This document shows, piece by piece, positions 10,740 through 21,570 of a stretch of 64,000 nt of DNA. The translations under genes and the position numbers were made by a program. Every line of letters begins with the position of its first letter. Position 1 is the stretch's first letter. The notes under the pieces are model-generated. The model did no database searches and was not told the DNA's origin. It worked only from the letters and a program-made list of their open reading frames with translations. Source of the stretch: Magnolia sinica (lineage: Eukaryota > Streptophyta > Magnoliopsida > Magnoliales > Magnoliaceae); contig NC_080588.1 of NCBI RefSeq assembly GCF_029962835.1, positions 18,432,001 through 18,496,000 of the forward strand, written 5' to 3'.

Positions 10740-13700
10740 AAACAGAGAAAAACCAATGGAACTCCTAAACCCAAAGCCATAATTAAATGGGTTCCAAAAG
10801 TTACTTGTCTTGTTGGCCACACTGCCTTCAAAGCTTCTAGTCATTCAAAATGGTACCTGGACAGTGGATGTTCAACACATATGACAGGTGACAAAGAGAT
10901 ATTCACCAACTTCAAAGAATTGAATAATGGTTCGGTTACCTTTGGTTGCGGAAGCAATTGCAGAATTATAGGCCAAGGTACTGTTCAACTCTCTAACCTT
11001 CCTCCTTTTGAAAATGTTTTATATGTTGAAGGACTTAAACACAATCTTCTAAGTATATCTCAAATCTACAATAACAAACACAGCGTAAAATTTACTAATC
11101 ACCGATGCGAGATTACCAATAAGAAAGGTTGTGTGATATTAAATGTTCGTAGGACTTCTGAAAATTGTTATATTATCAATGAGTCAATCTCTTCTAACTT
11201 TTCATGTTACATGGTCCAAATAGATCAAACGGAACTATAACATAAACATCTTGGACATGTTAACTACCGAAATCTTTATACATTGAGCAAAATAAATCTA
11301 ATTTGAGGTCTACCCAAATTAAAAAGGGTTGAAAAGATATGTGGTGCATGCCAAATTGACAAACAAATGAAGAGTAGTCACAAGAAAGTGAACTCCTTAG
11401 CCACAACCAAGCCTCTTGAACTTCTCCATATGGATTTGGTTGGACCAACAAGAACGAAGAGTAGAGGTGGAAAGAAGTACTTTCTGGTTATCATTGATGA
11501 TTTTACCAGATTTACTTGGGTAGCTTTTGTAAGTGCTATAGTTACTCTTGATGAAGTTAAGAGAATATTGAAACGAATTCAGACTGAAAAGGAAGAAATG
11601 TAATCAAGATAAGAAGTGAACATGGTACTGAATTCGAAAATAGCAATTTTGAGAAATTTTGTACAGATCATGGCATATCACAAGAGTTTTCCACTCCTAA
11701 AACACCTCAACAGAATGGGCTTGTTGAAAAGAAGAATAGAGTGTTACAAGAAATGGCCAATGTTATGTTAAATAACATGAATCTACTAAAAAACTTGTGG
11801 GCTGAAGCTGTTAATACTGTATGCTACATAATAAATCGTGTGTATATTAGAAAATCAAAAGATAAAACAGCCTATGAGTTTTGGTTCAATAAGAAACCAA
11901 CTGTCAAATACTTTCAAAATTTTAGAAGTAAGTGTTTTATATTTCGTGACTGGAAAAATTTGGCAAAGTTTGAAGCTAAGATTGACGAAGGTATATTCTT
12001 GGGTTATGCTCTGAATAGTCGAGCATATCGTGTTCTTAATAAAAGAACAGGAGTGATCCAGGAATCTATTAATGTTGTAATTGACGTTCTCCTGATCACA
12101 CCCACATCAAGTCTAGATGATGATGAAGTCAACTTTATTAAGAAACCTGACTCTTCATCTAATCCAGTTACTGTTGAACTAAGATTAGTCAAAGACCATC
12201 CTACTGATATGATATTAGGTAATCCTCTTACTGGTGTACGAACAAGAGAACAATTAGAGAATATCTGTAACTACGTTTGCTTCACTTTTCAAATTGAACC
12301 GGCTAATGTAAAAGAAGCACTTGCCGATGAAAATTGGATAGTAGCCATGCAAGAAGAGTTAAATCAATTTGTAAGAAACGATGTTGGGTATTTGGTTCCA
12401 AGATCATCTGATAAACATATAATTGGAACCAAATGGATATTTAAGAATAAATATGATGAAATGGAAAATATTATTAGAAATAAGGCATGACTGGTTGTAC
12501 AAGGGTACACTCACTAGTTGAAACCTTGAATTCATTAGATTATTTATGATGAAACCTTCACACCAGTTGTGCGCCTTAAAAATAAGGCACAACTGGTTGT
12601 AGAAGGAATTGACTATAATGAAACCTTCGCACCAGTTTCGTGCATTGAATCCATTAGATTATTTATTTCTATTTCTTGTTATAAAAAATTTAAAACATAT
12701 CAAATAGATGTCAAAAGTGCATTTTTAAATGACGATCTACATGAATAAGTTTATATTGAACAACCTATGGGTTTTAAAGATCCTAAAATTTCAAATCATG
12801 TATATCGTCTCAAAAAGGCACTTTATGGTCTAAAACAAGCTCCCAGGGCATGGTATGAGAAATTGACTAAGTTCTTACTCAGTCACAACTTTATTATGGG
12901 AAGCGTTGAGAAAACATTAATTGTCAGAAAATATAATGAACACATATTGATTGTACAAATCTATGTCGATGATATTATTTATGGGTCTACGAACACTAAC
13001 TTGTCCATGGAGTTTGCAGAGCTTATAAAATCCAAGTTTGAAATGAGTATTGGAGAATTGAATTACTTTCTTGGTTTACAAGTAAAGCAACAGGAAGATG
13101 GTATTTCATTTCTCAAACCAAATATGCTTTAAATTTGGTAAAGAAGTTTGGATTTGAGAATGGAAAAAAGTTTGATACAACTCTCAAACTTTCAAAGGAT
13201 GAAACAGGTAAAAGTATAGACTCTTGTTTGTATCGAAGCATGATTAGTAGTCTCTTATACTTAACTGCTAGTAGACCAGATATTGCTTTTAGTATTGAAA
13301 TTTGTGCTAGATATCAGTCTGATCTAAAAGAATCTCATCTTATTATTGTTAAGCATATAATTAGATATGTCACAAGTACTGCTAATTTTGGTCTATGGTA
13401 TCCTCATGATACAATTGTTCAACTAGCTGGATATACTGATGCTGACTGGGTTGGAAACATTGACGATAGAAAATCTACTAGTGGCGGATGTTTATATGCA
13501 GGAAATTGCTTAGTTTCCTGGCATAATAAGAAACAAAGTTCTGTATCTTTATCTATAGCTGAAGCTGAATACATTGCAGCTAGTAATGCTAGTACTCAGT
13601 TAGTTTGGATGAAAAGAATGTTAGCTAATTACAGAATTGCGCAAGATACAATGATTCTATACTGTGATAATTCTAACGTAATCAATATTTTAGAGAATCC

Positions 13701-13890
13701 TATTCAACATTCTCGTATGAAACATATAGACATTAGATATCATTATATTCAAGAATTGGTTGAGGATAAAAGCATTTCATTAGAATATATCCAGACTGAA
13801 AATCAACTTGATGACATTATGACTAAATCGCTTGATAGGAATAGATATTTCAAATTAAAACATGATATTGGTATGTGTACTTCTAATTGA
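10740..13890 (+). pseudogene. pol: SIRE-B pol (protease, integrase, reverse transcriptase, RNase H), degenerate
   Basis: The domains appear in Copia order. The aspartic protease motif WYLDSGCSTHMTG lies at about 10853. The pre-integrase segment HKHLGHVNYRNL is near 11243, with CGAC near 11345. The integrase core has its first Asp in HMDLVGPT near 11428; the second is changed to Glu in RSEHGTEF (codon 11618-11620); the Glu is in the QQNGLVEKKNR region near 11711. Reverse transcriptase keeps YVDD (12962-12973) and DVKSAFLN near 12711. RNase H (13430-13890) keeps YTDADW, AEAEYIA and CDNSN. Stops or shifts occur near 11238, 11305, 11600, 12488, 12748 and 13131, plus a local duplication (12477-12660). 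The stop is TGA 13888-13890. It is inactive, but its last ORF (251 aa) is clean. Confidence 0.9.
12477..12660 (+). repeat. Local duplication inside the SIRE-B reverse transcriptase
   Basis: Two copies of a segment starting AATAAGGCA..ACTGGTTGTA (near 12479 and 12584, offset about 105 bases) run into the same GAAACCTTC.CACCAGTT and CATTAGATTATTTAT blocks in scrambled order. This duplicates the KA.LVV and ETF.PV motifs at the start of the reverse transcriptase and breaks the frame. Confidence 0.65.
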
Positions 13891-14256
13891 TTAAATCATG
13901 TTGTTTATTATTTGTATGTTTTAATTTCATTTTTTTAAAAAATTTTGCAGAAAGTGATTTTTTTCAGATGCTCGACGGGTTGAGTATGTCCTCGACTAGT
14001 TGAAAACACCTTTTTCACCCCATTTCTCTCATTTTCCTCGACTAGTGGTGGCTACACTCGTCAAAACCATTTCCATTTCTTCCATGTAAGTGGTTCATTT
14101 CACATTTTCTTTTAGATTTAGATTTAATGTTGCTCATTAATCATTCCTTTGGAATTTATTTTGAGTTTCTCTCCTTCTCTATAGTGGGTTTTGTTCAAAA
14201 TTTGATCCTTGCCAAACCCATCTTTTATTTATGATTTTTTCTATTGCAATCACTAA
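13891..14256 (+). other. SIRE-B spacer between pol and third ORF, with three palindrome motifs
   Basis: There is no coding sequence. It carries CTCGACGGGTTGAG (13971), CTCGACTAGTTGAA (13991) and CCTCGACTAGTGG (14037). This is the same motif family as in the LTR cluster but lies in the interior. A pyrimidine-rich stretch follows and then the next ORF. Confidence 0.65.
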
Positions 14257-15387
14257 ATGGAACATCGAACTAAGAGGAAAGTAACTCGTGGCTAATCCTT
14301 TAGGTCGACTCCAGTTAGGGTTAGAACCCTAAGGGTTCTCGAAGAAGATTCGAAGCATGTTAGGGATCTTTACAATCGATAAATTATTATAGAGAGAACA
14401 ATCAATGCTGATCATATTGCTCCATTCTAGCTTCTTCTCATCCTTACCTCTGCTTATTGGGAAAACATTTTAAATTGGGGCAGAACGACATACCCCTCTA
14501 TTACACAAGGAATGTTTGCGTCTATAAGTGAAGCATCCCTAGATGATCTAACATTCTCTATTAATTTTAGAGAAGGGACATTCCCTGTTTATAGGCACCT
14601 TATTTCAGGCTTGATGGACATTAATATCAATGATGAATGTATTCTCATACCTACCTTTGCTGAAAGAATGACTGAAACAGAATGTCAGGATATTACCCGA
14701 ATATTGTGTCAGTTTAATGCTGAATGAATTTCGGGTAATGCCCTCTGTGCCAATCAAATGTTGCCCAAATATAAAGTTCTTCATCATATTTTTATTTCTA
14801 ATGTTTATCCTAGGTTTGGGAATAAATATGAGATTACTCCCTTTATGTGTCGTGTTTTTCATGCTGTTGTGTCTGGCATTCCTATCTATCTTCCTTCACT
14901 GATTTGTTACATAATGATTCAATTTCGTATCCATCCTAACCATGAGTCTATTCCTTTTGCTTATCTTATGGCTAGCCTTGCAATTCATTGTAATGTTGTC
15001 ATTCCTCCTACTGAGGCACCTGTAACAGTCCTTCCATTTGATAACTCCAACATTCACAAGATGAATTTGGACTTCCTGCCTGGCCAGCGAGATGAGGATG
15101 AAGTAGAAGAAGAGGAACCCCCTTTGTTGGAAGACACGTCCATGGATGAGATTTTGTTGAGCTAGATTCAGACGATAAGGCTGATCCTGATTTTCAGCCT
15201 TCTCAGGTTGATGATTGGCTTAGATCTTTTAGAGGAGAAAGTTGTTGAGTTGAAGGTATCTCAGGATACTTTGGTTGAAAGTCACAAAGCATCATTGAAA
15301 TACATGCAGAAATATTTTCACCGCATTACCAAAGGACTTCACCAAATTGATCCTTCCATACCTCCATCTTCCTCTGGGTTTGATTAG
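14257..15387 (+). pseudogene. SIRE-B envelope-like third ORF
   Basis: ATG 14257 (MEHRTKRKVTRG..) opens the third ORF, which runs to TAG 15385-15387. Recognisable sections are FREGTFPVYRHLISGL (near 14570), KYKVLHHIFISNVYPRFG (near 14766), LPSLICYIMIQFRIHP (near 14891), an acidic stretch (EVEEEEPP near 15104), a likely coiled coil (LLEEKVVELKVSQ near 15228) and the C-terminus IDPSIPPSSSGFD. Stops near 14294, 14381, 14431, 14725 and 15162 and a shift near 15190 break it. It is homologous to the SIRE-A ORF at 1-819. Such ORFs lie downstream of pol in Sireviruses; their biochemical role is unknown. Confidence 0.8.
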
Positions 15388-15841
15388 TTTTATTGCTATG
15401 CATTTTCTATCTTATTTGGGTTTGTATTAATTATCATAATATGGTTGGTTGACTTGTTGCCTTTTGGATAATACTCTCTCATTTTGCTCTATTAATGGTT
15501 TCATTACTCCTATTTTGAACTTCATTATAATGACAATCTTTTAGTTCAGCTATGCATTTTCTAGTTCTTCTTCAATTGCTCTTTACTTTGTCAATTTATG
15601 ACAAAAGGGGGAGAGATTTGAATATGATTGATATGATTGATTGATATGATTGCTAAAAATGCTAAAAATGTCGCTAGAGTTGTGGAAATATATGTTACAA
15701 TACAGGTGTTATTCAAGGCCAAAGAGAAGGTCAAGTTGAGGGGGAGTAGGCAAATATTGCAGATTTTGCAGAACAGAAATTTTAATAATTTTGTAATTGT
15801 TGTGCTAAGTGTTTTGTCATGAATTTGACAAAGGGGAAGAT
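15388..15841 (+). other. SIRE-B 3' non-coding region with PPTs and hairpins
   Basis: Purine tracts lie at 15602-15613, 15738-15746 and 15829-15840; the last touches the LTR and is the functional PPT position. The first and last are preceded by inverted repeats TTTGTCA-(5-6 bases)-TGACAAA at 15587-15605 and 15813-15832. No ORF is supported. Confidence 0.75.
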
Positions 15842-16319
15842 TGTAAGTGTTGTAATGTATAAAGCACTCTTTACTGTCAAATTTCGATGGGTCAAAACAA
15901 CTTATGATAAAGTCTACCTTCAAGTGAATCAAGATAGAAAGTTCACCTTCAAGAAACAAACCATGAAGTTGGATAGTGTAAGAAAAAGCACAAGACATGA
16001 AGATGGATAGTTCAAGTTAAAGTGTATTCAAGTTCTACTACATTTTTAGTAGAAGATCAAGCTCTACCTTTGAGTGAACTTCAAGTAGAAGATCAACTGA
16101 GCACTACTGAAGATTCAACTAAAAGATTCAAGCTTTATACTTCAATGTGCACTTTAAGTAGAAGATCAATTGAGCACTATTGAATATTCAAGTAGAAGAT
16201 TTAAGCTTTATACTTCAATGTCCAGTTTTCTCTGGTATAATTGACCCTAGAAAGACCTTAGACTTAGGTGCTTTCAAATGATAAACTTATATGGGTTTTT
16301 ATACTTTAGTTAGACTTTT

Positions 16320-16570
16320 ATTCGACTAGTCTAAGCCTTAGTTCAACTAGTTTAAGTTGTGGCTTGACCAGTCTAAGATTATCTTCGACCAATCCAAGTT
16401 TTAAACTCAAAAAATGGATATTTCTAGTGGTTTTTTGACCAGTCGATTACACTGTTCGACCAGTCAAAGAGGCACCTTCAACCAGTCGAGGGGTGCTTGA
16501 CTCGAAGTCCAGCAACTAATTTTTGGTACCCTCGACCAGTCGAGTATGGCCTTCGACTAGTCGAAGAACG
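16320..16570 (+). repeat. Palindrome cluster, CGACYAGTCG type, SIRE-B 3' LTR
   Basis: Motif copies TTCGACTAGTC (16320), TTGACCAGTC (16364), TTTTGACCAGTCGA (near 16433), TTCGACCAGTC (near 16454), CTCGACCAGTCGAG (near 16531) and TTCGACTAGTCGAA (near 16552) form the cluster. It has fewer intact palindromes than the 5' LTR, as mutations have hit them. Confidence 0.8.
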
Positions 16571-16641
16571 GTTTTATCTGATCGTGCCCAAAATTTGAAA
16601 TTTAGTTAGATCTTAGATGAGTCAAAGTGATAACATTTCAG

Positions 16642-16651
16642 CCTATAAATA
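16642..16651 (+). promoter_or_regulatory. TATA box of SIRE-B 3' LTR
   Basis: CCTATAAATA corresponds to 8024-8033 in the 5' LTR. Confidence 0.7.
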
Positions 16652-17574
16652 GCGGCATTCTCTCAATTCGAAATTACTCATCTAAGCTAAGAAAAACCTT
16701 CATTTAAAAAGAGAGAAGTCCCCACTATCATCAAGCTATTGCACGGTATTTTATATTTTGTTTATATAGCTTTTATTTTTAATTCCTTGATCTCTTTTCA
16801 TAAATCATATATTTTAAAGAGAGTAATCACTCTTCTTTGAGATCTAAGGGATTCAAACAAGTAGCCTGAGGTTTGAATTAATTTAAAATTAATTTAGAAC
16901 TTAGAACCCTTGATTATATTACTGGACATTGAACATTCTACATCAAGCGAAGCAGTTTTACTGGCTACATCAAGAACATCTTTAAAGAGAAGATAAGTAT
17001 CATTCTATATATTTTTTGGTTTTTTTGAGATATCCAGAAAATCTCTTGTATTGGTTTTGACTGAGATAGCCAGAAAATCTCAGCGTGGGGTTTTGTTTGT
17101 GATATCCTTTCTAAAATCACAACTGTATAGGTTTTAAGGTGAACCTGTGAAAACTTTATTTATTAGTGAATGCCAATATCACGTGGGTTGTGATTATTGG
17201 GAGTGGAGTAGGTGTGGTTGTTTGAGAATAGTTGATGTACACACCGAACCATTATAACTCCTGGTGTTTGTGGTGAATGATTTAAATTTGTTTATGCATA
17301 TGTAGTGAATGCTTGTAATAGATAGCTCTATTGTCTCTTACTTAGTTTGTGATCTTGATCCTTACAAGCGTTCGTGAAATCAGGTTATCCTACTTAAAAC
17401 TTTATTTTTGGTGTTAGGTTGTCCTACGAACTAAGTTTGAATCAATTTCTCAATACTACTGCTATTGAGATTAGTGATTTGTTTTAATTTATTTATTATT
17501 TCAATACATTGAGATTTTTATTTCACATAGTCCTATTCACCCCCCCTTTAGGACTGTTAGCTCACCTTTTTTCA

Positions 17575-18925
17575 GACGCCTCTATCCATGCTTCTTCATA
17601 GTTCTCCCTAAGTACCCTTGTCGTGTTGGTGAAGAAGCTCTTGCTCAGAACAAGGGAGCCAGGTCATTGGAACCTGAGCTGTGGTCTTAGAAAGTACTGA
17701 TTATGCCCGAACTTCTCCTTAAATCAGGTTTTGATCTACCTCTGACAAGTATAACTTTCTCCGTAGTTTATTTATGATTTCCTGCACTTAATGGGCCTTG
17801 TTTTGTACTAACTCTTTTCGCTGCGTAGTGATGCCTAAAGCACAGCTTTCAAAGCCTTCCAAGTGCAAGGCACCTCCTCCCACGGAGATAATGCCAAAGA
17901 GGAAGAAGAAGCCGATGCTGACCTCCAAGAATAAAGGAAAGGTTAGGCCTTCTTCTCCCGTGGTTGTGGAGGCCATGGGTAAGGTGCCGACCTTGGCGCT
18001 TGCTATTGTTGAAGCATCCGAGGAGGAGGTGGACAGGACGACTTCATTCAGCGAAGCTCATTCCGTGGAGGCTTGGGAGACTGCAAAGACGTCTGCCAAG
18101 CTCCTTATGTCCAGGGTAGGAGGTCCGTCTGGAGGTGGGAGTCAGAGGTCTCTTAAGTCAGCTTGGGAGATGTTGGTGATTCTCCTACCTTAGGTAGATC
18201 GGCATATTCTGGATGCCGAGTTTACCCATATGATGGATGCACTGATGGACTTTATCATTGGCCAAATGTCGAAGGCCTGTCTCAAAGTAAGTTAACTTGA
18301 AGCTATGATCGCTTTATTCGCTTTATTCTTCATCCTGATCTAATATTTTTCTTGTTCTTTACAGTTCGGCCCTTCGTTGCTTAACGCGAACCGTGAGTTG
18401 TTACGCTTCCAGGAGGAGGTGAGGGAAGTGGAGGCAGGGCTACTGTGGAAAGGGACCGAGGCTGAGCAATCCTTAAGTGAGGTTAAATAAGCCCGCGAAG
18501 AGTCTGAACGGGCTCGGGCCGAGGCCGAACAAGCCCGTAATGAGGCCGAGTAGTCTCAGACTAAGATCGAGAAACTCCGCTCCCCACTAAAGGCTCTGGT
18601 GATTGAATCGGTGGCAGAGTTGGAAGCGACGAAGAAGTTGCTTACTGAGGCTTCGGGAAGAGCCACTCTGTGGAAGGCGGATATGGCCGGGCTAACTTGC
18701 TCCTTCAACTTGAAGATCAAGGAGGCACAGGAGGCGATTACTTCGGCTCGAGTAGCCACCGTGGAGGAGTTCAAATCTTTTGTGGAATATACGGATGATA
18801 GGGAGGCCCTCTATGGGGCTGGATACGAGCGGTGCCTTAGGGACATAAAGGAGGTGCATCCTGAGCTTGACCTCTCCTCTTTCGAGGAGGCCGATTCCGA
18901 GTCTGAAGAGCTTTCGGATGGCTGA
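17575..18925 (+). pseudogene. Antisense extra ORF of the Tat element, 3' part
   Basis: This continues the exon cut at 7186 by SIRE-B; a recognisable piece is LPKYPCRVGEEALAQNKG (from about 17610). A likely intron (GT 17694 to AG 17828) is followed by a basic, proline- and lysine-rich linker (MPKAQLSKPSKCKAPPPTE, 17831 on) and a stop near 18191. A second likely intron runs 18287-18364 (GTAAGT..TTTACAG). The last exon encodes a long glutamate- and alanine-rich coiled coil, interrupted by two stops, then a cleaner 108-codon stretch (18599 on), and ends in acidic LDLSSFEEADSESEELSDG with a stop at 18923-18925. The region is clearly more GC-rich than its neighbours. Function is unknown; coiled-coil C-termini are common in this family. 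Confidence 0.65.
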
Positions 18926-19413
18926 GCTTCCGAACAGCCCCCCTCAACGCCTTGATGTTCCTTTCCTTTACCTCTATAAAATTTTTTACTTTCTGAAAAT
19001 GTATCCCGAACATTATCTCATAGACATTTTTGTTTGATCTATGTCCTTGTTTGTTTTGAGTTTTGATGGGTAGCATTTTGTGCTGAGTTTAAACCCTTAG
19101 TTGTTTTTATGAATCTATGATTCTAAGTTGAACACTTCTGTGGGTCGGATACTTCTAAATTTTTCAGAGTATTGCCTTTTCTGCATGGCGATAACTCATG
19201 ACCCGACCTTTTCACGAAGGGTCGGTCCATGAGCAAGGGCTGCTCTTCTCCCGTACTGGAGGAAGCCTTTGGTAGAATTTTTAGTAGACCAATTGTAGAG
19301 ATGGAATTAGGTAGTGAAGTTTCTCCCACTCCTAGGACTTTTATTGTAATAGTTCCAATATAGATCGAAACACCGTAGGGTGGTAGATTTTGCGCTTTAA
19401 GTTAGGTCATCCG
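18926..19413. other. Tat spacer between antisense ORF and pol end
   Basis: This is non-coding on both strands as far as I can see. The two reading directions converge here: the antisense ORF ends at 18925 on plus and pol ends at 19414 on minus. I could not pick out a clear polyadenylation signal. Confidence 0.5.
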
Positions 19414-19554
19414 CTAGGTGTAGTAGATTTTTAGATGCTCAACATGCCATGGGTGTGGCAGGAATCGTCCTTCCAAATCCTCGAGATGATACGATCCCAG
19501 TCGGTTGGTGCCTGTTACTACATAGGGTCCTTCCCAGTTCGGTACCAAAGTTCC
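19414..19554 (-). pseudogene. pol: Tat pol, C-terminal end of integrase
   Basis: On the minus strand the frame reads NWEGPYVV, NRLGSYHLEDLEGR and PHPWHVEHLKIYYT and then stops (TAG, 19414-19416). This is the conserved C-terminal tail of Tat-lineage integrase. The upstream part lies at 39812-40056; ATH-1 was inserted between them. Joining the two sides at the target site keeps the frame open through this junction, confirming the insertion. Confidence 0.8.
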
Positions 19555-19847
19555 AGTTGAGTGTCAAATATTGCATATTTTCTCCCATTTATATCTTGGT
19601 TTTATGAACATGATAATGCTTAATCGTATATTTTATACATGTTTGTGTTTCAAGGTGACTTTAAGAGCTTGGATTGGAAAGCATGCTAAAAACTTAGATT
19701 TAAGGCTCAAGAATTGCCAAAGCAAAGAATGGATCTTTGGAGACCAAGATTGAAGATTTCAAAGCCCCAAGATCTAAGAAAACTAAGTGGAGAAGGAAGG
19801 AAGTTGGAAAAACAAAGTGTTGAAATTCACTTCAAAAGTCTTTGTCA

Positions 19848-20254
19848 TCGACCACCTATCGATGACATCGAAGCCATGGTTCGATGACATCGACCACGGT
19901 TCGATGACATCGAATTTTCATAAGAAAATCAAGTTGGTTGTTGGATATATTGGATGCAATTCTTGATGAATCGAAGACATGTTCGATGACTCGAAGAAGA
20001 TACTCAATGACATCGAAGTCTGTTCGATGACATCGACTTTATTGAAGAAATTGAAGCAACTCGCTAGATTGTTTTGGACACTTTATCGATGGATCCAGGA
20101 CTTGTTCGATGACTCAAAACTTTGCTCGATGATGTTAGAGGAAGGTTCGATGACATAAAGACTTACGCAGTGCGAAAGGAGAAAAGGTGTGACTTCCAGA
20201 TTCAAACCCCTTTGATGACATCGAAGGAGGTTCGATGACATCGAAGCGTTATAC
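19848..20254 (+). repeat. Palindrome cluster, TCGATGACATCGA type, in ATH-1 5' LTR
   Basis: At least ten copies of TCGATGACATCGA or half-sites occur, for example TTCGATGACATCGAC (19880), TTCGATGACATCGAA (19900), TTCGATGACTCGAAG (19982), TTCGATGACATCGAC (20023) and GATGACATCGAAGG (20213). TCGATG and CATCGA are exact inverted repeats around one central base. The cluster lies about 55 bases upstream of the TATA box. Confidence 0.85.
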
Positions 20255-20309
20255 AGAGCTTATGCAGACTATGTAAATTGTTGCGATTTTGTGAACTAGT
20301 GGAACTTGG

Positions 20310-20319
20310 CCTATAAATA
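20310..20319 (+). promoter_or_regulatory. TATA box of ATH-1 5' LTR
   Basis: CCTATAAATA, matching the Sirevirus TATA box exactly, follows the palindrome cluster. The 3' LTR has GCTATAAATA at 38924-38933. Confidence 0.75.
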
Positions 20320-21200
20320 TAGGTTTCCTAGACACTTTTTTAGGCTATCTAGGGTTTGGAGGAGCAGAGTAAAGGGGTGGAGTCATCATCTAAGAGTTTC
20401 TTTTTCTCTTCTTCTTAGTTTTTAATGTTTTCTTCTAAGGTTTTAAATCCAATCATGACTATGGTTGGCTAAATCCCTTAGCTAGGGCTAAGGGGTGAAG
20501 CTTGTAGCATGTTTGAGATGTTTTTCTTGTTTGATTCTTGTTCTTGTTGAACTTCTTTGATTCTAATTTGATATTTAAAGAATACTTTTAGTTTTTAATG
20601 GTTTGTTGTGACTCAAATTATAATAGATCTACAATAGCTTTGAGTATCTTCTTATTCTGATTAGAGATTGTGAAGTTAGTAAATCCTGTTGTTCACCATT
20701 GTTCTTTGGGCATGGTTGGGTGATGGAATCTCTTCTAACCTTCACAATTCTCCTTTGTTGGTTGTGGGATTGGTATACTTGTTGTTTGCCATTGTCTCTA
20801 GGACATTTTTGGATGATGAAATCACTTCCAATCCTCACGACTCTCATCCATTGAGAATTAGGTCAAGGGAAGTTCTAATCTGATCTTATTAATATATCTA
20901 CCAATTGGATAGGATAAGAGTCCAATTCCAATTGTGTCCCTTGAATCAAATAAGGAGACATCTTAATAGCTGTAAGTTGATTCCTGAAAATCCTAGTTCC
21001 CACTTTTGAATTCTTAACTTTTTAATTAAATACCTCACAATTATTTCATTTATTTCCTAATTTAGATTTAGATCTTCTTCTAGTTTTGATTCTAGTTACT
21101 TTCAGAATACACACGAGATTAGTCCCCGTGGATTCGAACTCGGTCTTACCGAGATTATTACTATATCGCGACCCTACACTTGGGGTTGTGAACAAGTTTT

Positions 21201-21218
21201 TGGCATCATTGTCGGGGA
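21201..21218 (+). other. ATH-1 primer-binding site
   Basis: TGGCATCATTGTCGGGGA, six bases after the LTR, is a decayed form of the Athila PBS (TGGCGCCGTTGCCGGGGA, from memory; usually attributed to tRNA-Asp). ATH-2 has a better copy at 41344-41361. Confidence 0.75.
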
Positions 21219-21570
21219 TTAACGGTTGCGTTTTTCTGAGATTAACTAGTTTTGGAATTAGTGTAAGATTAGGGTTTTTCTACTTTTTATTTTTAGGTTA
21301 GGGTTTTTTCTGAATTATTTTAGAAACTAACTTAGGCTTTTATTTCTAGGTTTAGAAACTTTCCTAATCTGTTTTTAGAAACTAGTTTGCTTTCCTTTTT
21401 CATTTTTAAAAACTAATTTGCTTTCTTTTTTCTTCTGCAGGATCCCAATATAGAAACTTCTAATTTGGTAACTTCTTTCTAATTCTCTCTCTTTCTATAT
21501 CTAGATTTCTATTTCCTTCTTTCTTTTTAGGTTTAAGTTAGATTCTGAAATTGAGGACTGAGAGTGTTTC

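Larger units (their letters stand above)
7187..17574 (+). mobile_element. SIRE-B: full-length Sirevirus (Ty1/copia), decayed
   Basis: This is a complete element of about 10.4 kb: 5' LTR, PBS for initiator tRNA-Met, gag, pol in Copia order (protease, integrase, reverse transcriptase, RNase H), third ORF, several PPTs and 3' LTR. It is flanked by GACAC (7182-7186) and GACGC (17575-17579), an imperfect five-base target-site duplication. By eye the first 190 bases of the two LTRs differ at roughly 15 sites, so the insertion is not recent. It split an exon of the Tat antisense ORF, whose frame resumes on the far side. Confidence 0.92.
15842..17574 (+). mobile_element. 3' LTR of SIRE-B
   Basis: The LTR runs TGTAAGTGTTG .. 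CCTTTTTTCA and is followed by GACGC, the target-site copy. Its palindrome cluster spans 16320-16570 and its TATA box lies at 16642-16651. Compared with the 5' LTR it lacks some cluster members around 7850-7900. Confidence 0.92.
19555..21194 (+). mobile_element. 5' LTR of ATH-1
   Basis: The LTR starts AGTTGAGTGTCAAATATTGC (family consensus start TGTTGAG) and ends ..GTTGTGAACA, directly before the PBS spacer. Shared backbone blocks with other Athila-type LTRs here are GGCTCAAGAATTGCC (near 19702), ATCTAAGAAAAC (near 19771), ATGGTTTGTTGTGACTCAAATTA (near 20598), GGGCATGGTTGGGTGATGGAATC (near 20708) and CGCGACCCTACACTTGGGGTT (near 21166). Confidence 0.88.

Noticed and set aside
15591-15998. 135-codon minus-strand ORF across the SIRE-B PPT and 3' LTR start
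   Set aside because: It spans the junction of non-coding region and LTR, with a parallel shadow at 7170-7376 in the 5' LTR; no domain.
19848-20254. CRISPR-like array of short palindromic repeats
   Set aside because: The repeats are 13-15 bases, irregularly spaced and degenerate, lie inside a plant LTR, and no cas genes exist. They are LTR promoter motifs.
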